Under the pieces are notes generated by a model. The model saw nothing but the letters and a program-made list of their open reading frames with translations, was not told the origin of the DNA and searched no databases. A stretch of DNA of 64,000 nucleotides, from NCBI GenBank assembly GCA_019914945.1, contig CM034105.1:6634001-6698000 (forward strand), in the 5' to 3' direction. The stretch comes from Typha latifolia. Taxonomy: Eukaryota; Streptophyta; Magnoliopsida; Poales; Typhaceae. Within the stretch, counting starts at the first letter, position 1. Every line of letters starts with the position of its first letter. Made by a program: the position numbers and the translations under genes. Positions 44,166 to 54,850 of the stretch are shown here, one piece after another.

Positions 44166-45062
44166 CGGAAATTTTTATTAGAGATATTGCTTGGTTGCAT
44201 AGCATGCCACGCACGATTACAAGAGACTCGATTGAACTTTTAGATGGAGTTTTTTAGATTACAGGGGACTCGATTGTACTTCAGGTTGGCCCACCATTCA
44301 TAGACGAGCGGCCAAACCGAAGTGGTCAATCGAGGCATTGAGCAGTACTTATGGTGCTTTGTTAGAGAGATGTCGAGATGATAGTTGGAGTTCTTACCAT
44401 GGGCGAAGTGGTCTTACAACACCGCCCACCACAACAGTATTGGCATGACTCCATTCGAGGTAGTGTATGGGTGCATGGCTTCGACATTATGCGCCTATGG
44501 CCTAGTGACATTTGCATATCAGACGTAGGTGAACTTAGCTTTAATGGATAGAGATGCTACATTGAGGAGGTTGCATGCCCATCTTAAACTTGCTCAAAAT
44601 CGCATGAAGCAAGTTTATGATCGCAACCATCGGGAGCAGGAGTTCGACATCGGCAGTTGGGTATTTGTGAGGGTGCAACCATATCGATAGGTGACCTTGT
44701 GTCCAATGCAAAATCGGAAGTTAGCACATCGCTACTTCGGTCTGTTTTAGGTGTTAGAGCATATTGGTCCAGTTGCATATTGTTTGGAGCTGCCTAAGGG
44801 GTCGAGAGTACATCATATCTTCCATGTTTCATTGTTGAGGGAGTGGATTGGAGATCATGAGGTCGTTGGATCAGTTCTACTAGAGCCATTGGAAGAGACA
44901 GAGATTGTGGAGTCAGTTCAAGTACTTGCTAGGCGCCGTCGACGTCATGGTACCAGATTAGAGATGGAGGTTCTAGTCGAGTGGCTTGGCAAGCCATCCG
45001 ATGAGGCGACATGGGAGTTGGAGATAAACATCTTGGAGTGTTTTCCCGACTTTTCACCTTGA
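44166..45062 (+). pseudogene. Gypsy D integrase C-terminal half and chromodomain-like end
   Basis: The plus strand, across shifts, reads LHSMPRTITRDSIELLDG and a RLYFSSAHH-like block damaged by indels. Next come LEFLPWAKWSYNTAHHNS, IGMTPFEVVYG, AQNRMKQVYDRNHREQEFD and VQPYR. An open 103-codon end follows: LEHIGPVAYCLELPKGSRVH, HIFHVSLLREW, then VLVEWLGKPSDEATWELE, a chromodomain-like terminus. A purine tract (45062-45090) precedes the 3' LTR. Confidence 0.88.
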
Positions 45063-45090
45063 GGGCAAAGTGGAGGGAAGAGTGGTGGGT

Positions 45091-45929
45091 TGATACACCT
45101 AGTTAGAGTCTTTTCTTATTGTATTAGTTATTTATTTTTATTAAAATAAATTTCATGTAAGTCACGTTCGAACGCGGAAGGGCTCGCGTTCGAACATCTT
45201 TGCGAATGCCTACATCAGGTTCACAAAAATAGAAAAACGTGAAATGTGCATTTGAATGGGATCGGGCGCGTTCGAACGCTTACATCAGGTTCACATCAAC
45301 AGAGAACGCTTTTGTGCGTTCGAACATGATCGGGTGCGGTCGAACGCGATCAGTGGGAGTCCACTAGAATTAGGGTTAATAATTATTATTTTGGCTTGTT
45401 GGCTAGCTTCTATAAAGATGTGGATGGCAGCTAAAATCATAATGCTATTGAATATTAGTTTCTTGCCTCTCTATCTTCTCTTTAGTCTTTCTACCCTAAT
45501 CTCCCTTCTCCTTCTTCACTAACCTACCATCTCTATCGTTGGCAAGGTCTCTCCTAACTTCTAATCTTTCTCGTCTATCAAGTCCTCCCCCTTTCTTGAG
45601 ATCTCGACCACTTCTTCTCCTTCGTTTTTATCCCTTAAACTACAACAACCATCCACCCTCATCTCCCTTATTATCCATAACCTTAACATCCACTCGATCC
45701 GTCACCACCACCTTCATCCCCATTATATTGTATTTTCGTTCTAGTTGCATTTCGAATCTTCGAAGGGCATAAATATGAAAAGAATAGATCAGGAAGTTAT
45801 GGATCGATCAAACTTTGTTTCATAATTTTCTGACTATGGAAGAATATTTGGTGAATATCTTTTCTCAGTTGTGCGGACTATTTTCTGCAATAAATTCAGA
45901 TCTTAAAGGGATCGTTCCGTAACTTATCA
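45091..45929 (+). repeat. 3' LTR of gypsy D (839 bp)
   Basis: TGATACACCTAGTTAG to GTAACTTATCA. TTCGAA-type words lie at 45165-45345. Similar to 38007-38835. Confidence 0.92.
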
Positions 45930-46042
45930 AATTGGTGCTAACAATTGGAGAATTGCCAGTATTGTCAGAGTTTGTCATGGCTATTGAAGATGGTGGTGGG
46001 ATAGAATTCTCTTAGGAGAAGAATGTCTCTAATACCATAAAG
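45930..46042 (-). pseudogene. Copia C gag start and primer site
   Basis: The minus strand has TGGTATTAGAGAC (about 46038-46026), a one- or two-change Met-tRNA primer site. A gag start MTNSDNTGNSPIVSTN (about 45980-45932) follows. The frame resumes as PNTPTNTLLVSINASAQ at 38006, on the other side of gypsy D. Confidence 0.75.
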
Positions 46043-46307
46043 TGGAAGTATTCACTCACTAGTTGAATGAGATTTCAGTCTTTTCTTTCCATCATCATCT
46101 ATATTTATTTATAAATTACAATTTACAATTTATATAGAAGGAGATAAGGTAACATTCCTATTCCATACAAGAAATATATATATAAAGCAGAATCATGCTT
46201 GAAATTACTGTACCAGCTATCATGCAAAGAGGAAATGTACTAACTGTCATGATTAGGCATGAAAATGACTATGCTAGTGGCAGATTATATGCAATTTTCT
46301 TTATAGA
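46043..46307 (-). repeat. 5' LTR of copia C (265 bp)
   Basis: Aligns with 17906-18163 over its whole length, from the minus-strand start TCTATAAAGAAAATTGC to AATACTTCCA. Confidence 0.85.
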
Positions 46308-46625
46308 AGGAAGCTTGGGGTGAATGCCGAGGTGGAGAAAGGAGAAGGGTGAAGGTTGGCCACGCCTAAATGCAAAATAAAAGCTCAAATAATTAATAAT
46401 CTCAAAGTGTCTCTTATTCCACATATTTAAAGGTAGGCAAATCGTCCAAAAATCATAAATAAATCCTAATACGAAACAACTTAACCAACAAACATTCAAG
46501 CGCCCTCGACCGTGTTCAAATAGTAAAAACCGGTGCTCTATATGTGCGAATACTATAAATGCGTTCGAATACAGCGTTCCAACGCACCAACCATAATTTC
46601 TTTTTTTTTTCAAAACAAATACAAA
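46308..46625. repeat. Right part of the older LTR disrupted by copia C
   Basis: GA-rich 'gtggagaaaggagaagg', a leader resembling that of B LTRs and TTCGAA-like words at 46505-46590 indicate an LTR. It probably continues 17521-17905. Confidence 0.4.
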
Positions 46626-46990
46626 AATAATCTAATTTGAAGTGGGTTGGTCATGTCCAAGCCGTATTATAATCAAGAACCACAATAATAAACCAAGCCA
46701 AAAAAGAAAGAATAGCTGGGCACGACATGATCGGCCACACTGTGGCCAGCCTCGTGCCTGGCATGCAATGCCTGTTTCGGGTACAATGGTGCCTATTTGA
46801 TGTAGTTGGCTCCTACCGAGCTTGAGGAGACACACCGGGTAGATATAGTTAATGATTTGGCTTATCTTCTATAAGAGTTTTCAGTCCTCTTTGAGGAGCT
46901 GAAGGGATTACTATCTGCATGAAAGGTGGATCACCGTATTGACATTATGTTGGGCATTAGATCAGCAAAAGTGAGGTCGTATATTACACT
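46626..46990 (+). pseudogene. Gypsy fragment preceding RT
   Basis: The plus strand, across shifts, at 46850-46985 reads a LLEEFQSLFEELKGLL-type block and DHRIDIMLG. This is the linker between gypsy protease and RT (usual form GLPPxRxxDHRI). The rest (46626-46850) is unassigned repeat-like sequence. Confidence 0.55.
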
Positions 46991-47975
46991 TGGAAGCCCC
47001 CCTTCTCCCCATTACCTTATTTACAATTCTAAATTTGGAGCCCGGTTGAGCTCCAATGGGGCTCTAAAACTAGCTCCAAATTTGGAGCTAGTTTTAGAGC
47101 CCCACCATAAAAATGGAGCCCGGCTCCATTTGTCATTTCAACCTTTTGAAATACCAAAATTGCCCAATAATTATTACATTCAATAATTTTAATTTTATTT
47201 GTATCTTTTATTAAATAATTTAGTTAGTTAAACTGAGTATATAATTAGTTTTACTAATCAATTTTTAATAAAAATAATACCATTGGAAAGGTCTTATCGA
47301 GACCTTTAAAATGAGTCTAATATTAAATTATTTTTGAGCTAATTTAAATTTTAAATTTTTTATTATTTATAAAAAATGAGTCTAATAAATTATGTGTCCT
47401 AAAATATAATTACTTAAAATTATTTCCAATATAAATATTAAATATTAAAATACATTAGATATGAAATACATCAAACATGAAATACATTAAAAATGAAACC
47501 GGAACCTGTGGCTACGGAACCGGAATCGGTGGCTACGGAACCGGAACCGGTGGCTATGGAGATGACTTACCAGAATATTAAACATTTATTGTTTTTATTA
47601 TGTTTCGTTAATTTTTGCTTATTTTATGTAATGCAATTTTAATATTTTTAGTTAATGACATGTAATGCTTATTTCAATGTTTTTTTTGTGTAATGTAATT
47701 TCGATACGTTTAATTAAAAAATTAATAATTTAAAATTATTTCTGAAACTATTAAATATTAGTCTTATTTTAAAGATCTCAATGAGAGTTTTTTAACCATA
47801 TATTTTTTATCAAAAAATAATAATGCTAAAATAACCTATTAAGTAATTAAAAATAGCTAATATACTAATATATATTATATTATTATTTTAATATATATGG
47901 AGTCCGGTTCGTTAGAGTGCACTGGGCTCTTGCTCCATTTTTGGCTTCATATTTGGAGCTTTCTGAAGCCACGGT
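46991..47975. repeat. Probable non-autonomous repeat with GGAGC-rich ends
   Basis: The edges at about 47034-47120 and 47897-47975 share words such as 'ggagcccggtt'/'ggagtccggtt', 'ggggctct'/'gggctct' and 'ttggagct'. They enclose about 800 bp of AT-rich DNA. The first edge holds a 48-bp perfect palindrome. At 47494-47575 a 24-bp unit (ggctacggaaccggaa...) is repeated about three times. No transposase is present. It lies 570 bp upstream of the oligopeptidase gene start. Confidence 0.4.
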
Positions 47976-48547
47976 TAGATATGATATTACTATTTTTCAC
48001 CGTCTAAGTTCATCCTACCACCCCCAACCTCTAGTCTAGCAATTAATAGTCTAGCAAAATTTGCTATTCTAAACCGGTGTTATAAGGGATGGATCAATCC
48101 TCTAGTTAACTTTTATTTAACATGACTTCTATGAAATAAATTAGTCTACGAACTATTTTTTGTGAACAAATTTAAATAATTTATTTTGGTAAATAAAGTT
48201 GGGAGATGCTAGATTGGTCAAAAAATCTCCCCATTCGGGAACCACTAACGGAGCATCACATGATCATCACGAATCTCGATGTTTAGCCATCATTGTCCGT
48301 TTGGGCGGGCTGTAAGGGAAGAGCTCGTCTTTTAGTTTTACCTCCCCCATAATCGCTCATCGTAATCTAACCGTTAACGAACAAAGCAACGGCCGATCCC
48401 CATCCATCCCCTTCCGCTTCTCTTGTTCTAATCATCTCACAGCCGGCGCCCTTCAAACGAAACCCCTCCCTCTTGTCCTTTTCGCCCTTCTTCCATCCGA
48501 TTTACATCTCTCTCCCTCTCTCTCTAAAACCTGAAGTTGCGGGGAAA
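47976..48547 (+). promoter_or_regulatory. Promoter and 5' UTR region of the oligopeptidase-like gene
   Basis: Unique-looking DNA between the repeat and the start codon. A CT-rich tract (about 48500-48530, 'tctctctccctctctctc') just upstream of the ATG is typical of plant 5' leaders. No clear TATA box could be assigned. An upstream in-frame ATG at 48473 would add 25 residues. I prefer 48548 because MAKGKRERK matches the start of related proteins. Confidence 0.55.
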
Positions 48548-48680
48548 ATGGCGAAGGGGAAGAGAGAGAGGAAGATACTTGCCTTCACGGGGGCTGCTGC
48601 GCTCGTTGCGGTCGGCCTAAATCTTCTCATCTCAGCCATCAATGCCCAAAAAGAGAGAAAGGCGAAGAAGAAGAAGAGTG
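48548..48680 (+). CDS. Thimet oligopeptidase-like gene, exon 1
   Basis: Encodes MAKGKRERKILAFTGAAALV onward: a short basic start, one hydrophobic segment (about residues 10-31, LAFTGAAALVAVGLNLLISA) and a Lys-rich tail (about 33-43). This suggests a type II-like membrane anchor or uncleaved signal. The donor GT is at 48681. The exon ends one base into a codon, completed as Asp by exon 2. With exons 2-5 it gives about 230 residues that resemble plant M3-family zinc oligopeptidases, which cleave short peptides. The usual length is about 700 residues and the HExxH zinc site is not in this window. Confidence 0.85.
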
Positions 48681-50918
48681 GTAATCCGAAAGTGCTTTAG
48701 ATTTTCCAGTTGGATGTTATTCTGCCATATTATTGTAACCAAACGTTGTGTATTTTCCTCATGTTTGCGATTCTTGATGAGGAGAATTTTGAGTAACACG
48801 GAAGTGCGAGAGTGTCACTGCTCCAAAATTCCTATTTCGAGTTCTGATTGTTGTTTTGTTGCGGTAACCTGTTTTTGGATGAGCAGTAGATCACGTTTCT
48901 ATCTTCATGGAGAAAGAATGATGATTTTTAGGTCGTAAGGACCGTTTGTGGATATGGAGAATTGATTTCCATGTCTGTGTTCTGTCATTACCTTTTGAAA
49001 TATAGCTTTTTGGTGAATGGAAATAAAATTAATAGCTTCTATAAAATTATCAAAATCCATTAATCATTTTAGCAGGAATTGTGAAAGAATGACTCTTACT
49101 ATGACTTGGATAGTTATAGGAATGTGTGAGAAACTTCTTATTTCTTATTTCCAACATGAAAGAAATTTAGAGAATGCAACCGGGGAGGGAGGATATTAGA
49201 ATGTATGCACTTATATTTGATTTTGTTACACAATGTACCTGTATATCGGTACGATTTGGAACAATTAACTAGTGATTAAATTCAGAAGATCTGTATTAGT
49301 TCATAATATCATTTCTAATGCTTTAGCTTATCAGGTCAGTCTTTGTGGGGATTCATGGAATGGGAAACAATTTAATATATTCAAATATACTAGTTAATGC
49401 ACACTAGGTTGTTGATGTTATACTCTCACACCAATTGATATGGACCAAGATGCTTGGATTTTTCTAGAGTTTAAAAGAGACTATTGATCAAATCTATAAG
49501 CATGACACTATTGATTAAATCTATAAGCATGACATTGAAATACCAAACAGGCACTACCAAAAAATAATACATCAGTATGTCATCAAGACATATCAATTCA
49601 GATGAAACTTCTTTTCACTTTCTATATTTGAGAACAGAATATAAGTGTTCATATATTGGAGTAACAAGGATCAGCCGAATAGTAAGGCTAAAAAAGTAGT
49701 CCTAATCTGATCAAAATTAAGCAGTACTTGGACAACAAGACTAAGACTTTCATATTCAAGCTGGACAAAGGTAGTCCAAATCGTGACTGAATAAGGAGTA
49801 AGGCTTCATATTCAATTTGGGCATTAGAGGTAGTGATTTCTTTTAGTAAGATTTCTCAAATCAGATCAAGAAGAAGTAGATGTGCAATAACATTGGACCT
49901 CCAAGTGGAAGTTGTTGATGAAGAAAACTAGGTCGCGTTCGAATGACCAAAATTACTTTATGAATGGATAAAATCAAGTGTCACGGAATTTCAGATTTTG
50001 CAAAGTTCCACGACTGCGCTCGAATGACCAAAATTACTTCTTTGTATGTGTAAATGCGCTGCGAACTTTTTAAGGTGCGTTTGAATGCCTGCAAATGTGC
50101 TGTGAACATTTTGGCTTAAATACTTAAATCTTGAAAATCTTTCAAACTAAATCTTATGAAAACTTGTATATATGCTCATATATATTTACAAAATACTTAG
50201 AATATTTTGTAGACATTTGTCAATATTAAAAGCCTAACACTAAACATTTGGCTTAAAGGACCTATTACCTGATCCAAAGTCAAAACCAGCAAATTTGCTA
50301 GTTACCACCTTGAACAATGAGTTTTGCCCTTGGTTTTAAATCAGTTTTGTCCAAAACTTCAAAAATGAGGTCTCTGTGCTATAAATTTTAGAAAAATTTA
50401 GTATTTTCTAAAGCCCTATGTGTGAGAGGATGCATGGTTGCAAGATTTTTTGTAATGAGTTGATACTTAAATTTAACCCTTTAGGCCAAAGGACATCAAA
50501 TTGAAAGAATGAATAGGAGATAAGAAACAAGATCAATAAGTAGAGAAAATCATTGGAGCTCATATGTATACTTTGCCTCGCCAAGAAACTTTTGGAGGGT
50601 TCGACCTACATTTTGCCAGATATCGCTTAATCTTCGGCATGGACATATTGTTAAATGTTTTCTTTTGAGACTAGTGTCAGATTAGCAATTTTAGAGGAGG
50701 ACCTTCATGTTTGTGCTATAGTTGTACAATGCAATGCTTACTTAAAGTTGGGATGAACTCTGTTGTTTCACTGGTCTTACTTTTTCTTTTCTTTGCGCTA
50801 TACTATTCCTTTTTTTGTTGGTTTTTCTAGTGGCAACCTTAATCTTTTGCATTATTTTTTTGTAGAATAGTTATGTACTATATATACCATGCTGATTTAT
50901 TCTCTCAAATGATGACAG
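48681..50918 (+). other. Intron 1 (2.24 kb)
   Basis: Bounded by GT (48681) and AG (50918). It contains an E-like LTR fragment (49920-50236). The remainder shows no coding content. Confidence 0.8.
49920..50236 (-). repeat. E-like copia LTR fragment in intron 1
   Basis: The right end (…'acttagaatattttgtag', 'attaaaagcctaaca') matches E LTR ends. It carries diverged TTCGAA words ('gcgttcgaatg', 'gcgctcgaatg', 'gcgtttgaatg'). The left part is not defined. Confidence 0.6.
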
Positions 50919-51040
50919 ATCTTCCTGGTTCTAGTGTCCGCATCAATCTCTCTGCATCTGAGATTAACAGATTAACTGATGACATCATTGCTAAATCCAA
51001 GGAAACATATGATTTAGTTGCTTCACTTCCCCTTGTGAAA
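50919..51040 (+). CDS. Thimet oligopeptidase-like gene, exon 2
   Basis: Encodes LPGSSVRINLSASEINRL, TDDIIAKSKETYDLV, ASLPLVK. It belongs to the N-terminal helical part of the M3 fold that roofs the substrate channel. The acceptor is GACAG/AT and the donor AAA/GTACGT. It is 122 nt long and phase fits exons 1 and 3. Confidence 0.92.
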
Positions 51041-51788
51041 GTACGTTAGTTTAACTACTCAGTTATATCTATCTGACTATTATATGCATCATTGGATGAA
51101 AAACCTTTTGTAGTATGTGAAAGTTATTCTTTTTTGTTTGCTTTGTTAAATAAAATCTAATTGCAATTGTAAATGATTTATCTATCTTGATATTCCTTTA
51201 TTTCCTTCTTGTGCCAAACAAGGAAGTTCATATGAGAATAGATCTGTGGCATAGTGCCACCTATGTGTCTTACCACCATGACATATCTGGAATAGTTTCT
51301 GATATGTTAAGACTTAGTACTGTGATTTTTTTTTTCTGCATTAGATTATTACTTTATGAAATATCGAAAGAGCATCATCTGCACTAGTCTCCAAGCCCTT
51401 TTGAACAGATCAAAATTCTCAACCTCATTAATTACTTTTCTCTCTCTTCAAATCCCATAGTTTTCCAGTACACATATAGACATATTGTCAATGGACAGTC
51501 AGCACAGGTTGAAAACATATCTTCCAGTGATTTATCGACACTGATACACCTGGCCACAAATACTGATGCGTGCCTCTAGGAATTGAACAAGTTGTAAGAT
51601 TTGCTTGTTTTCTCTCCCGCATTGTTGTTCATAAAATTTATTAACAGACTTTGGTGGCTTTAATTGGATCAGAATGTTTCTTCTTGCACTTAAGACCTGT
51701 TTCCCTAACATTGGTACCCATCGTTTTTCATTTCTGGTTATTAAAAGTTGTTTCTAAATACTCATTCTTCAAGCAATATTTTGTGCAG

Positions 51789-51952
51789 GCTAGCTATTCA
51801 AATGTAATATCATCTTTGGGAGAATTAGAAGCTCACCAATTTCCTTTGATTCAATCTTGTGTTTTTCCAAGAATGGTGTCTACATCTGATGATGTTCGAA
51901 GAGCTAGTTCTGAAGCAGAGAAGCGATTAGATTCTCACTTCTTGATGTGCAG
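51789..51952 (+). CDS. Thimet oligopeptidase-like gene, exon 3
   Basis: Encodes ASYSNVISSLGELEAHQFPL, IQSCVFPRMVSTSDDVRRAS, SEAEKRLDSHFLMC. The F-P-x-x-S-x-x-x-x-V-R-x-A-S and AE-x-x-x-D motifs are typical of M3A peptidases. The acceptor is GTGCAG/GC and the donor CAG/GTGCAG. It is 164 nt, leaving two bases of an Arg codon for exon 4. Confidence 0.93.
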
Positions 51953-52009
51953 GTGCAGCATATAACTTCTTTTATATTTTGGGCTGCCTTTGTGCATAGC
52001 TAACTTATT

Positions 52010-52770
52010 ACCATGCTCAACGATGGCCATGCCGGTGGTGGCACGACACCTGGTATGAGTTGTGCTAGTGGCACACCTTCATGCCGAGCCATGCTAATCG
52101 ACATGGGTGCGTGCTGACCCGTGTTGATATGGAACCTAATTTTTTAAACTTTTTTCTATTTTTATCAATTATCATCAATCAATTTAGTATTATTCTTATG
52201 GCGGCAAATGAAGTCATCATCATCATCAATATGATTGAAGATTTTTTACAATATTTAATGCAATATTCTTGTATTATTCTTTTGCTAGTAAATAAAGTCT
52301 TTGATTCTCTTCGTCATTCTATATTCAACTAGATATTATTTTTAATTATTAAATTATTATCAATTAGTATTATGTATTGAATATTATTATGTGCTTAATT
52401 ATATTATAGAGTATTTAATTATATTATGGAGTATTCAATATTAATATTATTTTTAATAAATATATTTAATCATATTATGTGTTGAATAATATTTATATTT
52501 GACTATTGCTGTATATATAATAAAATAAGTTATTTATAAGAATAATCTATAGATAAAAAACTATAATGTAGGTTTTAATACATATATTTAAACCAAAAAT
52601 TAAAGATTGACATCCTGAATACACAAAAACATCTTTAAATATCTTAAATTTTTTATTAAAATTATATTAAAGGCATGATAGTGGCATGTAAAGGCATGTC
52701 ACTAGCATGTAGGGGTGTACCGATCGGCACGCCCCGTGCCAACAATGGCACGACATGACATCATTGACCA
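52010..52770. repeat. AT-rich element with GC-rich ends in intron 3
   Basis: The two ends carry 'ggcacgac' and 'gtgcc' type words, with 'taggggtgtaccg' at about 52711, a hAT-like terminal motif. The core is AT-rich and non-coding. A non-autonomous DNA transposon is possible but unproven. Confidence 0.35.
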
Positions 52771-53884
52771 TGCTATCTACTATTTGAAGTTTTGAACCAA
52801 GCAATTTAGAACACTGATCACCAATATAATAGAGTTGTAATTTTGGAAAAATTTGCATATAACAACCTATATTATGGGTGATTCTTTTCCAGTTCTCACC
52901 TGCATTTTCACTATTTACAAATCACATCCAGTCTTTTCCATAAAATGAGCAAAGAGCATACTAGATTATATTAAGTTAACACTGTTTTTGTTAGTGGCAT
53001 AAATAGGGAATATTCTGTTATGTTAGGTTGGTTTTTAACATTGTAGTTAAGTTCTGTTAAAGCATCTTCATTTAAAGCTTATACTCCATGGTTAATCTCT
53101 ATTGGAGACCTAATGATAGGGTGTTTTCTTGTCATTTTATAGTAAATGTAGGATACTTTTTGCAAACAATCGATACAAGATTGGGACCACATATTTACTT
53201 ATTCTAGTGTTATATGCCTATTTCCCTCTTTTATACTTAATTCTCCTACATTTTTTCTCCTCTAATTTGTTTCCTGAATGTAAATTGCTTGATGATACCT
53301 TCACTATATTTCAAATTATCAAACTAAGTAGGAAAAACAAATAGGATGATGGTTTGGCTTTCTTGCTAACTCAATTGGGTTTTCCCAGTGTCCCTTTACT
53401 GACATAACTGAGGAGAGTAAGAAGAGAACTAGAGCTTTTATTGACATGTGAAACATCAGGAATGTGTCTACTGTCCACCCTGCCCTGCTTGTTGGATATT
53501 CGTTCCTCCCTGCCAATTAAAGTGGTTCCCATCAGATAATCTTGCTCTAATCAATCCGGTCTTTCCTCTTTCCCAACTAATAGTAGCAACTAGTACTGTT
53601 GCTCTTCTTAGAACCTGGTGATTGATCAATCTAATAAGAAATAATGAAAGATAAGAGAAGTGAATGAAGATCTTTTTGGTAAGCCATCCAATATCATTTT
53701 CTATTCTTTTTACAAAACCTTCTGAGTTTTTCCTCAAAGCTGGTTGTATTGCCTCTTTTAGGCAATACTAATTACTGCTAGAGAAAAAAACTGAGCTTGT
53801 TCAATAGTCTTGTAACCAAAGAGAGGAATCATTAAAAGTTGAAAACCCTTGACTTTTGCCTAAGGGGATATGCATGCTAATCAT

Positions 53885-54270
53885 GTCACGACCCAAAATC
53901 GGAATCATGACTGGCCATGTACCTTAATATGCTTGAGATACACGAAGCCTTACTAATACTTCCTAAGTGTACAATGGCAAGAATAAATAAACAAAGAGAA
54001 TATGCTTTATTTAATTTAAACTAATTTGCAATGAAAATAAAACAATGTCATTATTACTGTGTCTCTAAACGAAATTAAATTAATAATTAATCTAAAATAT
54101 AAGACCAAAAGAACGGAAAGGTAAATAGGTAAGTCCTAAGTGGAGATAGGGTCCCGGTATATCTCACTCAGTCGCCACGCTAACCATTACCTGAAATAAT
54201 AGAAGAGAAAAAGAAATCTATGAGCCAATAACTATAGCACAGTGAGTGAAATTTACTCGAAAACCAAATA
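53885..54270 (+). repeat. Gypsy-type LTR fragment in intron 3
   Basis: Starts TGTCACGACCCAAAATCGG, a common start of plant gypsy LTRs. It runs into AT-rich sequence with no defined end. Confidence 0.4.
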
Positions 54271-54555
54271 ATTTAAAAATTTATAGTGTTAAATAAAACC
54301 CAAATTCAATAATATAAATGACAATTTCCAATAGGCATGCTCTTAAAATAATGACGATGATAACAATATAGAGTCATAACTTATAATTTTGCTCAGTTTC
54401 AATATATTAACATCTTTTTAATGTTTATAATGTCATTTGTCTCAATGGGTCTCTACCCTATGGATCCACATCAACTAGAAGTCATCTCAAAATGAAGCTC
54501 AGATCTTTTCTTTATTAGCTGATCCTGTTTGGGTCATCAGGAGGCATCACTATGA

Positions 54556-54850
54556 TGCGGACATCAATGACATATTACACATGCGCATGTATTAGTGCAG
54601 TTTCTTCTTTAGGAAATTAGTCTAAGTCAATTATTTTTATTATACATTTGCTATTTATGGTGTTTAGGGTTATATTTGCTTCTTCGCAATTGTTTAGGGT
54701 GTTATTTGCTTATTGTCATTTGTAAGGTCTATATATAGGCCAACTTTTTACTCAATCAGGGTTAATGAAGAAATAAATTTTTTTTGAGATATCCAATATG
54801 AGTTTTGGGTGTGAAACCCTAATTGAGAATGGAGGTGTGAAACTCCATTC
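54556..54850 (+). repeat. Family H LTR, plus orientation, intron 3
   Basis: Starts TGATGCGGACATCA. It includes 'ggtctatatataggcc' (TATA region) and 'aatcagggttaatgaag'. It is about 90 percent alike by eye to the reverse complement of 56926-57216. Confidence 0.8.

Larger units (their letters stand above)
38007..45929 (+). mobile_element. Gypsy element D, LTR pair, mosaic interior
   Basis: LTRs lie at 38007-38835 and 45091-45929, with flanking GATTG (38002-38006) and AATTG (45930-45934), a one-mismatch duplication. After the primer site and about 20 codons of gag leader the element breaks off at 38921. A minus-strand copia part (E2, 38922-43541) follows, then D RT resumes at 43542. RNase H and the first half of integrase are missing (junction near 44165). 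It sits in the gag of copia C. Confidence 0.88.
17906..46307 (-). mobile_element. Copia element C, dispersed over 28 kb by nested insertions
   Basis: The two ends are a matching LTR pair (17906-18163 and 46043-46307). Pieces in minus-strand order: primer site and gag start (45930-46042), gag to integrase (36870-38006), integrase end through RT (25413-26634), RT (24235-24511), RNase H (18164-18755). The insertions between the pieces are gypsy D, a 10-kb LTR-repeat block, a solo B LTR and gypsy B. At each break the protein frame resumes at the expected residue, which supports one ancestral element. It lost part of gag and the protease by an internal deletion near 37590. Confidence 0.85.

Noticed and set aside
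48642..48938. 98-codon frame overlapping exon 1
   Set aside because: Alternate-frame reading through the splice donor, Arg-rich only because of the Lys-codon run.
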